A stretch of DNA of 55,726 bases from a virus: IMG/VR virus record IMGVR_UViG_3300017938_000011, positions 1 through 55,726 of that record. One strand, written 5' to 3'. Positions 1 through 7,030 of the stretch are shown piece by piece (within the stretch, counting starts at the first letter, position 1; every line of letters starts with the position of its first letter). The position numbers and the translations under genes are program-made. A model generated the notes under the pieces. It did no database searches. It saw nothing but the letters and a program-made list of their open reading frames with translations, and was not told the DNA's origin.

Positions 1-203
1 ACGATCCCGATGACCTGTTGCACCTGCGGGTCGAGCATCGCCTTGACCTTGTCCATCGGCGCGTCGTTGCCTTCCGGGACTGGTTCGGCGAGCGCCTCGC
101 GGAGCTTGTTGACTTTGCCTTCGATCGCGGGACCGCCGAGCTGACCGTTGGCGCGTTGGTCAAAATCGGCGATTGAATCGCGTGGCTTTTCGTCTTCCGT
201 CAT
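1..203 (-). CDS. Partial hypothetical protein, N-terminal 67 residues
   Basis: This gene runs off the left edge. It starts at ATG 203-201 after an AGAAGAA-type ribosome binding site and begins MTEDEKPRDSIADFDQRANG. The visible part is hydrophilic with many Ala, Glu, Pro and Lys residues, and I see no domain. Its start overlaps the stop of the interrupted gene upstream (ATGA), so it belongs to the same minus-strand packaging operon. The place just after the large terminase would suit a portal or portal-associated gene, but the sequence does not show that. Confidence 0.6.
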   Translation of the reverse strand, partial: MTEDEKPRDSIADFDQRANGQLGGPAIEGKVNKLREALAEPVPEGNDAPMDKVKAMLDPQVQQVIGI

Positions 204-267
204 AGGAGTTCTTCTTTTGCTGTAAGCATCGCCTTTATGGCCTGAATTTTTGTTTCATCCCTTATAT

Positions 268-606
268 CATGCTTATCCGGTTTAGACACACAGCCCTACA
301 TCTTGTGGTCAGGTTCGCGCCCGTGAAAATCTTGGGCTTGGTCCCAGCGTTCGCCGGTCTCGCCGCCTTTGCTTACCGAGCAAACGATAGATGCCCATTC
401 CGCCGCTGGAATTACCAATGTGGTGCGGCCATCACCCGGCGCGCAGTTAGGATCGTGCTTTTCAAAGTCGCCGTGATTGCGAACTTCTACGCTGCCATCC
501 GGCAGCCGCGACCAGTACCATCCATTTTGCCAGTGAAAAGCCATCGTCATTTTCTCCTATATCTAGTGGGTTTCAGGGCTTGTGTGTGGCAACCGGATAA
601 GCAATG
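268..606. mobile_element. Cargo element A, IS1595-like ends
   Basis: A 339-bp unit bounded by inverted ends. The left end reads CATGCTTATCCGGTTTAGAC inward; the right end, on the other strand, reads CATTGCTTATCCGGTTGCCA and has one extra T compared with the other copies. It carries one gene on the minus strand and no transposase. The ends differ in the same way as those of elements B and D: GTTTAGAC at the stop-codon end, GTTGCCAC at the start-codon end. No 8-bp target repeat is seen (ccttatat against ttttcgtt), which suggests an old insertion, recombination between copies or a flanking deletion. Confidence 0.8.
296..550 (-). CDS. Cargo protein of element A, small conserved-type phage protein
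   Basis: 84 residues with ATG at 550 preceded by ATAGGAGAAA. It has an aromatic N-terminus (HWQNGWYWSRLPDGSVEV) and a C-terminal half with EWASIVCSVSKGGETGE and DFHG. From memory, small phage proteins with a GWYxxRLPDGSV start and an EWASIVxSVSxxGE segment are widespread in phages of soil bacteria; their function is unknown. The stop lies a few bases before the left inverted repeat and the start 55 bases inside the right one, so the gene fills the element. It reads in the same direction as the interrupted host gene. Confidence 0.75.
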   Translation of the reverse strand: MTMAFHWQNGWYWSRLPDGSVEVRNHGDFEKHDPNCAPGDGRTTLVIPAAEWASIVCSVSKGGETGERWDQAQDFHGREPDHKM

Positions 607-679
607 TTTTCGTTTTTAAGCGGCATATTCTGAAACGTTTGAAGACGCATCAGTAAGTTCGGATGGAATCGAAATTCGT

Positions 680-886
680 TCATCGTCGCCTCTCCTTAAT
701 AAAACAGCTTAAACCATAGATGAAAAACCAAGGCCAAAGAGAAATTCCTAAAAACGAATCTATAATTCCTTCGTGCCAACTTTTGCGGAAATGCGAAAAT
801 CTCTTGGTGATAAGGTCCATCGTTTGTAGAAATAAACCTATAAGCAAATATAAAGTTAACGCAATTAGTTCGAGATCGTCGCTCAT
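680..886 (-). CDS. Small membrane protein
   Basis: 68 residues starting at ATG 886 after GAGAGAACGACG. A strongly hydrophobic segment at about 6-24 (LIALTLYLLIGLFLQTMDLI) and a second at about 43-62 (SFLGISLWPWFFIYGLSCF) suggest two transmembrane helices, followed by a basic tail. Its stop overlaps the ATG of the next gene (ATGA). It lies between the large terminase and the gene interrupted by element A. Function is unknown; an inner-membrane accessory role is a guess. Confidence 0.6.
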   Translation of the reverse strand: MSDDLELIALTLYLLIGLFLQTMDLITKRFSHFRKSWHEGIIDSFLGISLWPWFFIYGLSCFIKERRR

Positions 887-901
887 CGTCGTTCTCTCTG
901 T

Positions 902-985
902 TTAGCGCCAGCAAAGTGAGCGATGCGCCACCATCGTAACGGCAGGCTGGACGCGCGTGGCACCGGCAATGTGTCCGATTTGCAT
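902..985 (-). CDS. Possible 27-residue peptide
   Basis: Short reading frame MQIGHIAGATRVQPAVTMVA followed by seven more residues. The start is preceded by AAAGGGTTCTGAA, nearly the same leader as the neighbouring 25-residue gene. There is no recognisable motif. It is kept because the spacing fits the tightly packed operon, but it could be chance. Confidence 0.3.
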   Translation of the reverse strand: MQIGHIAGATRVQPAVTMVAHRSLCWR

Positions 986-1006
986 TTCAGAACCCTTTCG
1001 CGTTGT

Positions 1007-1084
1007 TTATAGACGCCAAAGTAGCGCATAGATAGGAATCATTGCTACAGCGATACCGAGCACGATCCACCATTCCACCGGCAT
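1007..1084 (-). CDS. 25-residue single-span membrane peptide
   Basis: ATG at 1084 lies one base after the stop of the frameshifted terminase frame (TGA-G-ATG) and has AAAGGGATTC as ribosome binding site. The peptide MPVEWWIVLGIAVAMIPIYA continues LLWRL; almost the whole length is one hydrophobic helix. The frame is also open upstream to an ATG inside the end of the terminase gene, but the short start has the better leader. Function is unknown. Confidence 0.45.
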   Translation of the reverse strand: MPVEWWIVLGIAVAMIPIYALLWRL

Positions 1085-1085
1085 C

Positions 1086-2442
1086 TCAGAATCCCTTTGC
1101 GTTACCAAGGGCAATCGCCACGCCATAACAGAAGCAGTCAAAGCAAGTCGTCGGACCGAGTCGGCGTCTTGTCGCCGACTCGGAAGCCAACGACTTCCCC
1201 TAAGAGATGATTCCTGGTTGTGCCTTTGTAAATCGTCGTTTTGTCATAGGCGTGGCGGCTGATCTTGACGAAGCCGCGATAGACGTATCCAGAGACAGAG
1301 ATTGCGCGCTCGTCCTTGCCTAGAGCTGTCAGCTTAGAATCGATCGCATGCGCTGGCCAGCCGCGCCGCATGGCCTGTTGAATCAGGACCATGCCCGTCG
1401 CTTTATCCTCGATCATTGAACCGAGAGAGCCCATGCGAGCATGGCAAGTTTGCGCGAAATGTTGCAGATGCTGGAAGACAGTCGGGAGCCAAGTCTCCAA
1501 TAGCGCGCCTTCGATCTGCTGAATATCCCAATCGAGGATGATGAGATTGTATTGCGGGCCAACAACGCCTTCAGCGGAGACCGACCGAATAACGTTTCGG
1601 AGGAGCGCGTAATAGACCACCGCCGTTCCATCGTTTTCCTTCCCGGTCTTTACGGCCGTGTCGATAACGGCGAACACAGCTTCGCAGCGAATGGGATAAT
1701 CTACGGGCTGACCATTCACAAGCAAGCTGTCGCGCGTGAAAAAAGCCGACCCTGACCAATCCACAAATTCAGCAAGAAATTCTTGCTCATAAACGAGCGG
1801 GAGATTGTCTCGTTGTAATGCCTCGACCTCGGCGCGGGGAAGATACGGATTTGATCGTGTCGGGGCATGAAATTGAACAAAGCCGTATCTCGCCTCATTG
1901 CATAGCGCAAACAACATGTTGTCAGGATCGATGCCGTTTGTGTTCGACATCATCAGCGCGCGGCCGCCGTAATCGAGAAGCGTCGGTTTGATCGATTTCG
2001 TCCAGATGTCGATCGACTTCGGCTTGGTGAATGCGATTTCGTCGCCGATGACGCGATGGTATTTCCGGGACCGGCCGGCGTTCTCGTCCTCCATCGACCA
2101 GAACTCGACGCGGCCTCCGGTGATGGTCTCGATCATGCCGTGGGTCTTGTCGGATCGTTTCTTGATCGGATCCAGCGCCTCGACGATGACGTTGTAGCTC
2201 TCGGAGAGCCGCTTGTTCTCCGGGGCGAACCAGCCGACCCGCAGGCCGTGCGCGGCATCATCGCTGGCGACCGTCTCGCCGACGACGTTCTTGCCCCATC
2301 GCCGACCACAGCGGGCGACCACGAACCGGCACTGCGACATCAGCCAGCGAAGTTTCGCTTGGGCCGGGAAGAACGTCGGGAGATTGACGACCGCCGTCTC
2401 GGAGTTCTGCGGCGGCAGATCGAGAAGTGTGGCGTCGGACAT
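1086..2442 (-). CDS. terL: Terminase large subunit, end reached by a +1 frameshift
   Basis: ATPase and nuclease motor that packages phage DNA into the procapsid. The zero-frame product is 434 residues and ends at TGA 1140-1138. A Walker A-like ARCGRRWGKN lies at about 43-52, a Walker B-like HRVIGDEIAF at about 129-138, and acidic nuclease-type motifs are FAVIDTAVKTGKENDG and MIEDKATG in the C-terminal half. The zero frame stops at SDDLL, where large terminases usually continue DDLxDAxxY. The +1 frame continues exactly so: DCFCYGVAIALGNAKGF, stop at 1088-1086, one base before the next start codon. The junction is CTT TGA C. Full length would be 451 residues. A sequencing error or a real indel is the alternative. 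Confidence 0.85.
1137..1143 (-). other. Candidate +1 frameshift site CTT TGA C in terL
   Basis: The codons TTG CTT TGA C read Leu-Leu-stop in frame; slipping forward by one base at CTT reads Leu-Leu-Asp and enters the frame for DCFCYGVAIALG. The heptamer CTTTGAC is the one used in the bacterial prfB gene for its autoregulated +1 frameshift. I see no clear Shine-Dalgarno-like stimulator just upstream (the sequence there is CGGTCCGACGAC), which is the main weakness of the idea. Confidence 0.55.
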
Positions 2443-2456
2443 CGTCTATTACGATC

Positions 2457-2642
2457 CTACTTTTTGGGTAGTGTTGTCCCAAATGAAACGGTCGGCCGGG
2501 AAATCGCAGCAGTCATTGGCAGGCAAGCCGGCGCCTTGTCGCCGTCATCCCAAGCGAGGCCGCACCGTTCGCACTCCCAACCTGCCCAACCTGTGGCGAG
2601 CTGCTGGGCGACGCAGACGATGGCAGGTTTCTCTTCACTCAT
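2457..2642 (-). CDS. Small CxxC protein upstream of terL
   Basis: 61 residues from the ATG at 2642, chosen because it overlaps the stop of the upstream gene (ATGAGTGA); the open frame extends further upstream but into that gene. It contains WECERCGLAWDDGDKAPACL, which has one CxxC plus another Cys and may be half a zinc site. A Lys-Lys end follows SFGTTLPKK. It sits directly before the large terminase. Function is unknown. Confidence 0.6.
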   Translation of the reverse strand: MSEEKPAIVCVAQQLATGWAGWECERCGLAWDDGDKAPACLPMTAAISRPTVSFGTTLPKK

Positions 2643-2868
2643 ACGCGATTGCCCATCCGTAGATCTCTTGCGCGGCATTCTGATAGGCGGCAGCGCGAGC
2701 CTTGGCAGCACCATAATCTGCGCCAGGGAACTGCTCTGACTTCTCCTGTTTCTGACTCAGCCAATCGCCGGCGCGGTAAAAAGCTAGTCGGGTCGCGGCG
2801 TCGGCGATCTTGGCTTCTCGCTCAGAAAGGTTTTCAAGCAATGTGCGATCGTCATCTGCTCGGCTCAT
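2635..2868 (-). CDS. Hypothetical protein, 77 residues
   Basis: Begins MSRADDDRTLLENLSEREAK and is rich in Ala, Glu and Lys, probably all helical: LSEREAKIADAATRL then KARAAAYQNAAQEIYGWAIA. Start and stop each overlap the neighbouring genes by a few bases, which is the operon style here. It has no recognised domain. Confidence 0.6.
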   Translation of the reverse strand: MSRADDDRTLLENLSEREAKIADAATRLAFYRAGDWLSQKQEKSEQFPGADYGAAKARAAAYQNAAQEIYGWAIAYE

Positions 2869-3122
2869 GCGCTGCGCGCCTCTCTGGCATTGACACCCAT
2901 GCCGATACCATGAATTTCCTTTTGCCGGTCGACTCGGAGATCAAGCGACCCTTGCAAAGGACTGATTCTCTTAGGCCGCGTTGTCGCAGGTAAGTGCCTG
3001 ATTTTTCTGATCATTGCACCGATTCTCTTGTGAGGCCGTTCTGACGCTTTTGCCGCGACGATTTGCGCTTTTTTGATGATGTCGGCGACGGTGTCTGCAA
3101 TTAATTTGGCGCGTATTGTCAT
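2865..3122 (-). CDS. Basic hypothetical protein, 85 residues
   Basis: Starts at ATG 3122 behind GGCGGAGAGC, overlapping the stop of the preceding gene (ATGA). The frame remains open further upstream, but only as a shadow of the neighbour. The sequence is strongly basic, with MTIRAKLIADTVADIIKKAQ at the start and RIGAMIRKIRHLPATTRPKR in the middle, suggesting nucleic-acid contact. I recognise no family. Confidence 0.55.
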   Translation of the reverse strand: MTIRAKLIADTVADIIKKAQIVAAKASERPHKRIGAMIRKIRHLPATTRPKRISPLQGSLDLRVDRQKEIHGIGMGVNAREARSA

Positions 3123-3436
3123 GTTTTGCTCTCCGCCTTTCGACGCCACCAGGTTCGCTCCGAAATACCTTGGGCAACCCACGGCTTGCGTTGCGTGATC
3201 GTTTCCTGTTCGCTTCCGCGCCGCGGACGGCCACCAGTTCCCTTTGGCGGACCTTTCCGTTTCTTTGGCGGCTTGGACGTTATGCCAGTCAAGATCTTCA
3301 CCGCCGTAATAGTGGCCTTGGCTACTCCGATCATACCGCCAGAATGCTTCGTTGGTTTGTTCGGCGTTCCCATGAATTTGGGGCACGGCCCGATGCGATG
3401 CCGTTCGCCGCACGTCCTGCATTTCACTGCGTCCAT
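3119..3436 (-). CDS. Putative DNA-binding protein with a Cys-rich start and HTH-like end
   Basis: 105 residues. The N-terminus MDAVKCRTCGERHRIGPCPK has a CxxC and another Cys and His, a likely zinc-binding knuckle. The middle is basic and Pro/Gly-rich (KPPKKRKGPPKGTGGRPRRG), and the end, KPWVAQGISERTWWRRK, resembles the recognition helix region of small HTH proteins whose pattern is PW...GIS..TWYRR. It lies between the small-subunit-like gene and terL, so a role in DNA recognition for packaging or in regulation is plausible but unproven. Confidence 0.6.
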   Translation of the reverse strand: MDAVKCRTCGERHRIGPCPKFMGTPNKPTKHSGGMIGVAKATITAVKILTGITSKPPKKRKGPPKGTGGRPRRGSEQETITQRKPWVAQGISERTWWRRKAESKT

Positions 3437-3469
3437 GACATACTTAAAGGCATACTTTTGGCACGGTGT

Positions 3470-4150
3470 CTAGCTCGCCGCGGCTCTCGGCGGCGGCAAC
3501 GGCGCTGATTCTTCGCCTTCTGGCGGATCATCCTCGGCCGTGATCACCGTCAGCGCCGGCAACGCCGCGCCCTCTAGCTCCACTGAAGGCTTAAAATCAT
3601 TAGGCATTCCGCCTTCCACCTTGATCTTCGTCACCACGGTCGCCCCGACGACAACGGCCGAATAGCGGGGATCCTGGAACGGTGCCAACGCCTTGGCGGC
3701 ATCGACCGCCAGCGCGGCGTATTTGTCGAATTTCGCGTCGTCCGGCTTCCGACCCGGCGGCGGCACGGTCATCCCCGGAGGGAGCGGCTGAGACACCGCC
3801 GCCATCCCCGCGAACAATTCCATGAAGTTTTCCAATACCTTCTTGGCCCGCCTCGAATCCGGCATGCCCTTGCGTTCCAAGGCCTCGATCGCCGCGTCCT
3901 TCGCCACCGCCGCGGCCGCCGCCTCCCGGGCAACCCGCTTTAATCTCTCGATCTCGAGCGTCTTCTTGTTCTTGATGCCGGGCTTGCGGCCGCCTTTGCC
4001 CTTGGGTGGCCCGCGTTTCTTCTGCGGACGCCCGTCTTTCGTTAATTTGATGGGAGGTGGCTCACTACCGGCAATGTTGGTTCCGCCTTCCAGCGGCGTT
4101 TTCTGCGCGATTGCGGGGCCTTCTGGTGGCGATGGGAGATCGTCTGACAT
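3470..4150 (-). CDS. AT-hook-like basic protein, candidate terminase small subunit
   Basis: 226 residues starting at ATG 4150 after CAAGGC. It has a Pro-rich N-terminus, then a basic stretch (KKRGPPKGKGGRKPGIKNKK at about 44-63) resembling AT-hook DNA-binding segments, then an Ala/Lys helix, and a segment FDKYAALAVDAAKALAPFQD-PRYSAV. This last type of motif recurs next to large terminases in rhizobial phages as far as I remember. The acidic Pro-rich tail looks disordered. Position first in the packaging operon fits a small terminase subunit, but direct evidence is lacking. Confidence 0.45.
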   Translation of the reverse strand: MSDDLPSPPEGPAIAQKTPLEGGTNIAGSEPPPIKLTKDGRPQKKRGPPKGKGGRKPGIKNKKTLEIERLKRVAREAAAAAVAKDAAIEALERKGMPDSRRAKKVLENFMELFAGMAAVSQPLPPGMTVPPPGRKPDDAKFDKYAALAVDAAKALAPFQDPRYSAVVVGATVVTKIKVEGGMPNDFKPSVELEGAALPALTVITAEDDPPEGEESAPLPPPRAAAS

Positions 4151-4227
4151 GCCTTGAAAATAGTTTATGAAACTTAATTTTGGAAACTTTTTTGTTAAAC
4201 CATTGATTTCATATATGCTTATCCGGT

Positions 4228-4398
4228 TTAGACAGACAGCCTTACAGCTTGTGGTTCGTGGGTTAGCAACAGTTGCATGAGATGCTGATCTTTGCCGCTG
4301 CGAAGATCGTAAACGCCGATGCGGCTGAAATCGGCGCTGAGGCGGCTCAACCAGTCTCCGGAAAAGTCAACGGACAAATAATCCGGGCAATTGTCCAT
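4228..4398 (-). CDS. Cargo protein of element B, 56 residues
   Basis: Starts at ATG 4398 behind TTAGGAGCG and reads MDNCPDYLSVDFSGDWLSRL, then a second half with RIGVYDLRSGKDQHLMQLLL. The TAA stop (4230-4228) lies inside the inverted repeat, in the GTCTAAACC of the element end. No family recognised. Good leader and precise fit to the element end support it as a gene. Confidence 0.55.
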   Translation of the reverse strand: MDNCPDYLSVDFSGDWLSRLSADFSRIGVYDLRSGKDQHLMQLLLTHEPQAVRLSV

Positions 4399-4516
4399 CG
4401 CTCCTAATTGTACGTGCGCGTAGCGTCACGACCGTCCGCAAAGGTACGCGCAATATTAGGAGCGTCGCGGCTTCCTTGCCTTTGGCCGGTGCCCGCCGGC
4501 TGGTGACGGTGACCAT
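4367..4516 (-). CDS. Possible cargo protein of element B, 49 residues
   Basis: Basic frame MVTVTSRRAPAKGKEAATLL and on to an end LPGLFVR, with the leader GGGGAGAACCGAC. It overlaps the start of the 56-residue gene by 32 bases in another frame. A competing frame on the same strand (4643-4404, starting at TTG, 79 residues) covers the same DNA and has no good leader; at most one of the two is likely to be real. Confidence 0.35.
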   Translation of the reverse strand: MVTVTSRRAPAKGKEAATLLILRVPLRTVVTLRARTIRSDGQLPGLFVR

Positions 4517-4676
4517 GTCGGTTCTCCCCGACCGGAGAATCGCAGGCGAGGGTTAATGGTTCCTGACAAAAGCCGCCGCGAAGCACCTGGGGCGGCAGCG
4601 TTTCCGGGCGGTGTAGGGCCGCCAGCTTCACTTTTTGGATCAATAAATCGGTCGCAAAAATGAAGCCCAGACCGCG

Positions 4677-4910
4677 CTATGAGCTAGCATCCGCCCGGTT
4701 CCAAGACGCCAGCCCAGCTAAAACACGCCATATCATAACAATGGCATTGTTATTGGATAATTTGCAGTGGCGTAGGGCGTATGGCCAAGGCCCCTCTCGA
4801 AGGGCGAGATCGATTTCTTCATTGAGAAGCGGATCGTCCTCAAATGCCGCTCTAGCAACTGCCGCTACAGCTTCTTCTTCTCCGGGCACCATGAGATGAT
4901 ACGTCAACAT
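4677..4910 (-). CDS. Cargo protein of element B with element-supplied start
   Basis: 77 residues. The ATG, the next two codons and the sequence before them (ACTAGATGTTGACG) are identical to the start region of the cargo gene in element D, so the element end supplies Met-Leu-Thr. The N-terminal half is acidic and Ala-rich (GEEEAVAAVARAAFEDDPLL, EEIDLALREGPWPYALRHC); the rest is hydrophobic (NNNAIVMIWRVLAGL). No family recognised. GAGAGA before the start may act as ribosome binding site. Confidence 0.55.
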   Translation of the reverse strand: MLTYHLMVPGEEEAVAAVARAAFEDDPLLNEEIDLALREGPWPYALRHCKLSNNNAIVMIWRVLAGLASWNRADASS

Positions 4911-4955
4911 CTAGTATCTCTCAGAATTTGTGTGTGGCAACCGGATAAGCATGAT

Positions 4956-5177
4956 TCAGAGTGTCGGCCTTTTATAGCCCAGATACCGAAGCGTTGCGGC
5001 TTCCCAGTCGAGATCGTTCATGTTCTCGCGGAATGTCGCGTCGGCAGCACTAATGACAGCCTTGGCAACATCGGGATCGTCGTATTCGATGTAGTCCTGG
5101 CCGGTCCAGCGGGAGGCGGCTTGGGTGATGATGCGGGAGCGGCGGGCGAGGTGGTCAGTGGTGGAGCGGTGGTTCAT
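4956..5177 (-). CDS. Hypothetical protein, 73 residues
   Basis: Starts MNHRSTTDHLARRSRIITQA and contains GQDYIEYDDPDVAKAVISAA, a mixed helical protein ending LGYKRPTL. Its stop codon lies three bases from the right end of element B. It follows the gene interrupted by element C in the same direction. No domain recognised. Confidence 0.5.
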   Translation of the reverse strand: MNHRSTTDHLARRSRIITQAASRWTGQDYIEYDDPDVAKAVISAADATFRENMNDLDWEAATLRYLGYKRPTL

Positions 5178-5369
5178 CAGAGTGCGGTTGCTTTCTGCGT
5201 CGATCCATCATTGCGCGGCATCGGCGATCACGGCAAGTTCCGCCCGTTTTTCTAGTTCCTGATAACTCGGAAGTGGCAACTTTAGTTTCTCCGCGCGACC
5301 AATCCAGAAGCTATGACGATAACAGTGTGAACGGTTAGCCGAAGGCTCGGGCGCGTCGAGGTCGTAGCC

Positions 5370-5377
5370 ATCCATAT
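5370..5377. repeat. Target duplication left of element C (ATCCATAT)
   Basis: The 8-bp sequence ATCCATAT directly precedes the left end of element C and is repeated exactly after the right end. Eight base pairs is the duplication length known for the IS1595 family. Confidence 0.85.
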
Positions 5378-6052
5378 CATGCTTATCCGGTTGACACACA
5401 CAGGCCGAAAATGCCCCAACATGTAGTGGCTCCTTCATGGTCTACCTGTAGTGGGTTGCTTGATTTCGATGGCGTGCGTGATGTGCCACTTGCCGCTCGC
5501 GCGCGGATATTGCGAGATCAAGTGAGGGGCGATGACGCGCGTCCAATCCTGCAAAGAGCACCATCCGGTGCCGTTATTCATGCAGTTGATGTCAAAAACC
5601 CCGTAGGAAGATCGGCCACCCTGACCGCCAACCCAATGGGTATAGCGATAGCGGGCGCGCATCGGCACCTCGGGGCGCGTCCATGGCCCCTCCCATTGAA
5701 TGCGAACAAGCCCATAGCGGGGCCAACCGATAAAATCGTCCGGCGTAAGGGCGTAGCCGAGCGCCGCAGAGCGATATTTTGCGCCGATGCTTTTCAGCGC
5801 ATCAAACATCATCGTTGGGTTCGTGTAGCGCTTGTAATCAAAGCCGATCAGGTGCGGTCGTACTTCATCCAGCGTCATGCCCATGATCGCGGCGAGCGCG
5901 CCGGGGCCGCAATTTGCGCCCCATTCATCGTGAGCGCGGTCGGCGTCGGCCAACGTGAAACGCGGCGCTATAGGTTGTGTTGCGCTCGCCGCCGGGTCTT
6001 TCGTCTGTGTCGTCAACATTTAGTACCTGTGTGTGTCAACCGGATAAGCATG
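5378..6052. mobile_element. Cargo element C, perfect 27-bp inverted ends
   Basis: A 675-bp unit. Both ends begin CATGCTTATCCGGTTGACAC and match for 27 bases before diverging. It is flanked by exact 8-bp direct repeats and carries a single 194-residue gene, with no transposase. It looks like the most recent insertion, since ends and target copies are intact. It splits a small phage gene after codon 14. Confidence 0.9.
5435..6019 (-). CDS. Cargo of element C: papain/C39-like cysteine peptidase fold protein
   Basis: 194 residues starting ATG TTG ACG (MLTTQTKD), the same three codons that open the cargo genes of B and D. A candidate catalytic Cys sits in DEWGANCGPGALAAIMGMT at about residue 37, a His in YTHWVGGQGG near 128 and an Asp/Asn in YGVFDINCMNNGTGW near 143. 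This Cys-His-Asp order and the NCGPxALA context are typical of papain-like and C39-like peptidases and inactive relatives. Activity, cleavage target and benefit to the phage are unknown. The gene fills the element. Confidence 0.6.
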   Translation of the reverse strand: MLTTQTKDPAASATQPIAPRFTLADADRAHDEWGANCGPGALAAIMGMTLDEVRPHLIGFDYKRYTNPTMMFDALKSIGAKYRSAALGYALTPDDFIGWPRYGLVRIQWEGPWTRPEVPMRARYRYTHWVGGQGGRSSYGVFDINCMNNGTGWCSLQDWTRVIAPHLISQYPRASGKWHITHAIEIKQPTTGRP

Positions 6053-6060
6053 ATCCATAT
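6053..6060. repeat. Target duplication right of element C (ATCCATAT)
   Basis: Exact copy of the 8 bp at 5370-5377, immediately after the right inverted end of element C. Confidence 0.85.
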
Positions 6061-6203
6061 AGCCTTCGATCATTTCAGCGTTCGCTTGTTTCATGGTACA
6101 CCCGATTGATTCGCAGGATAGAGAAATATTTACCTATTGTCTAGACGGGCGCGGCCCCAATGCGCTAACGTATCGGCCCGGAGTAAAGTTGTGGAGAGTT
6201 CCG

Positions 6204-6611
6204 ATGCCGAACTTGAGGCCGCGGGCGCGCGACTTGCTGATCGAGTATCTCGACGGGCGACACGTCCCGATCATCCGCCAGCAACGCAACGGGCATTTCT
6301 CGAACTGCGATCCCGACGTTTCCCGCCGGAACCAGTCTATCGGCGCGTTGCTCAAGCAAGGCTGGATCAAGCCCGTCACCGTGGCCGGGAAGGCCGGGCC
6401 CATCGCCACCGTCATCACCGAGGCCGGGCGGCAGGTCATATCCGAAGCCCTCGCGGATTGGGCCGACGCGCTCGACAGGGCCAGGATCGCCAGCGATTTT
6501 GCGCTGGACAACGCCGCCGATTCACGGCTTAATGATCGGGCGCCGGTGCAGGGAAACGTTTACCTTCCGCTCAAACCCTCTCCCTCCGCCGCCGATAGGA
6601 GCGACCCATGA
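6204..6611 (+). CDS. Putative winged-helix-like hypothetical protein
   Basis: 135 residues from ATG 6204, chosen because GGAGAG lies at the right distance; an earlier ATG at 6093 has no leader. The middle, SNCDPDVSRRNQSIGALLKQ then GWIKPV and TVITEAGRQVISEAL, resembles the helix-turn-wing arrangement of small phage regulators or replication-accessory proteins, in which a Leu-rich recognition helix is followed by TxAGRxxL. The stop overlaps the next start (ATGA). It is the first gene of a short plus-strand operon. Confidence 0.55.
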   Translation: MPNLRPRARDLLIEYLDGRHVPIIRQQRNGHFSNCDPDVSRRNQSIGALLKQGWIKPVTVAGKAGPIATVITEAGRQVISEALADWADALDRARIASDFALDNAADSRLNDRAPVQGNVYLPLKPSPSAADRSDP

Positions 6612-7030
6612 GATACGACTACATCACCGAATCCGGCAAGACGATCACGCAGGACACGCGCGATGTCTGGCCAACGCGCGCTTTCACCGCGACTGGGCAA
6701 GGCGTCACCGTTCACAAATCGACCGGACGCCTATTCGTCGCAACCGGCGAGGATGAGATCGTTCCGCTGGTCAGGCGAACCGCCCCGGTTCGCAACATCA
6801 TCGAAGCCGCCGCCCGTTGCGACGATCTCTTCCTCGCCATGCGGACGATCTCCGACGCGCTGGAGTTGGAACGGCTGCGGCTCGCCGAGGCGAACCTGAG
6901 CAATGCCGCCCGCTGGCGCCGTCTTCCCCATTCCGCGAGGCTGAAGGAGATCGCGGGGTGGCTCACTGCGGAGTGCTTCGAACTCATGGATCTCATCGAA
7001 GTCGATCACGTCAGCACCATCGGAGATTGA
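6608..7030 (+). CDS. Hypothetical protein, 140 residues
   Basis: Starts MRYDYITESGKTITQDTRDV by a four-base overlap with the previous gene. The second half is helical (ISDALELERLRLAEANLSNA, then ARLKEIAGWLTAECFELMDL). No family is recognised. It is followed after two bases by the gene interrupted by element D. Confidence 0.55.
   Translation: MRYDYITESGKTITQDTRDVWPTRAFTATGQGVTVHKSTGRLFVATGEDEIVPLVRRTAPVRNIIEAAARCDDLFLAMRTISDALELERLRLAEANLSNAARWRRLPHSARLKEIAGWLTAECFELMDLIEVDHVSTIGD

Larger units (their letters stand above)
200..683 (-). pseudogene. Small phage gene interrupted by element A
   Basis: The 5' part starts at ATG 683-681 behind AAGGAGAGGCG, overlaps the previous stop (ATGA), and encodes MNEFRFHPNLLMRLQTFQNM and a few more residues before entering the end of element A. 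The 3' part (about 267-200) reads IRDETKIQAIKAMLTAKEEL plus Leu-stop, and its stop overlaps the ATG of the next gene. Both fragments keep the overlapping-gene spacing of this operon, which supports one original gene of about 48 residues. Simple removal of the element leaves the frame one base off, and no target duplication is visible, so the original junction is uncertain. Product function is unknown. Confidence 0.6.
4214..4953. mobile_element. Cargo element B, IS1595-like ends
   Basis: A 740-bp unit. The left end reads TATGCTTATCCGGTTTAGAC inward and the right end, on the minus strand, CATGCTTATCCGGTTGCCAC. It contains three or four short minus-strand frames and no transposase. It is inserted between genes, immediately after the stop of the 73-residue gene on its right and upstream of the small-subunit-like gene. 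Flanks atttcata and attcagag do not form a clear target duplication. The minus-strand stop codon of its last cargo gene lies inside the left repeat. Confidence 0.8.
5208..6094 (-). pseudogene. Small phage gene split by element C
   Basis: Before insertion this was a 67-residue gene: ATG 6094-6092, MKQANAEMIEGYMD encoded at 6094-6053, then after removing the element and one target copy GYDLDAPEPSANRSHCYRHS and onward from 5369 to 5208, in frame. Proteins with a GYxDGxxxDxPxP...YRHxxxxGR pattern are common small phage proteins of unknown role. In the present sequence the 5' part runs into the element and soon stops, while the 3' part retains an in-frame ATG at 5375 and a longer open frame through the repeat (start 5438), so a shortened or chimeric product is possible. 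Confidence 0.7.

Noticed and set aside
269-619. Plus-strand frame starting MLIRFRHTA in element A
   Set aside because: It starts in the end repeat and runs antisense to the cargo gene with its good ribosome binding site; the same string recurs wherever the ends are read inward.
2056-2739. Long plus-strand frames opposite the large terminase
   Set aside because: Antisense to a clear terminase gene; no domain and no leader.
4206-4961. Target duplication around element B (atttcata / attcagag)
   Set aside because: Only a partial match that needs a gap; not distinguishable from chance.
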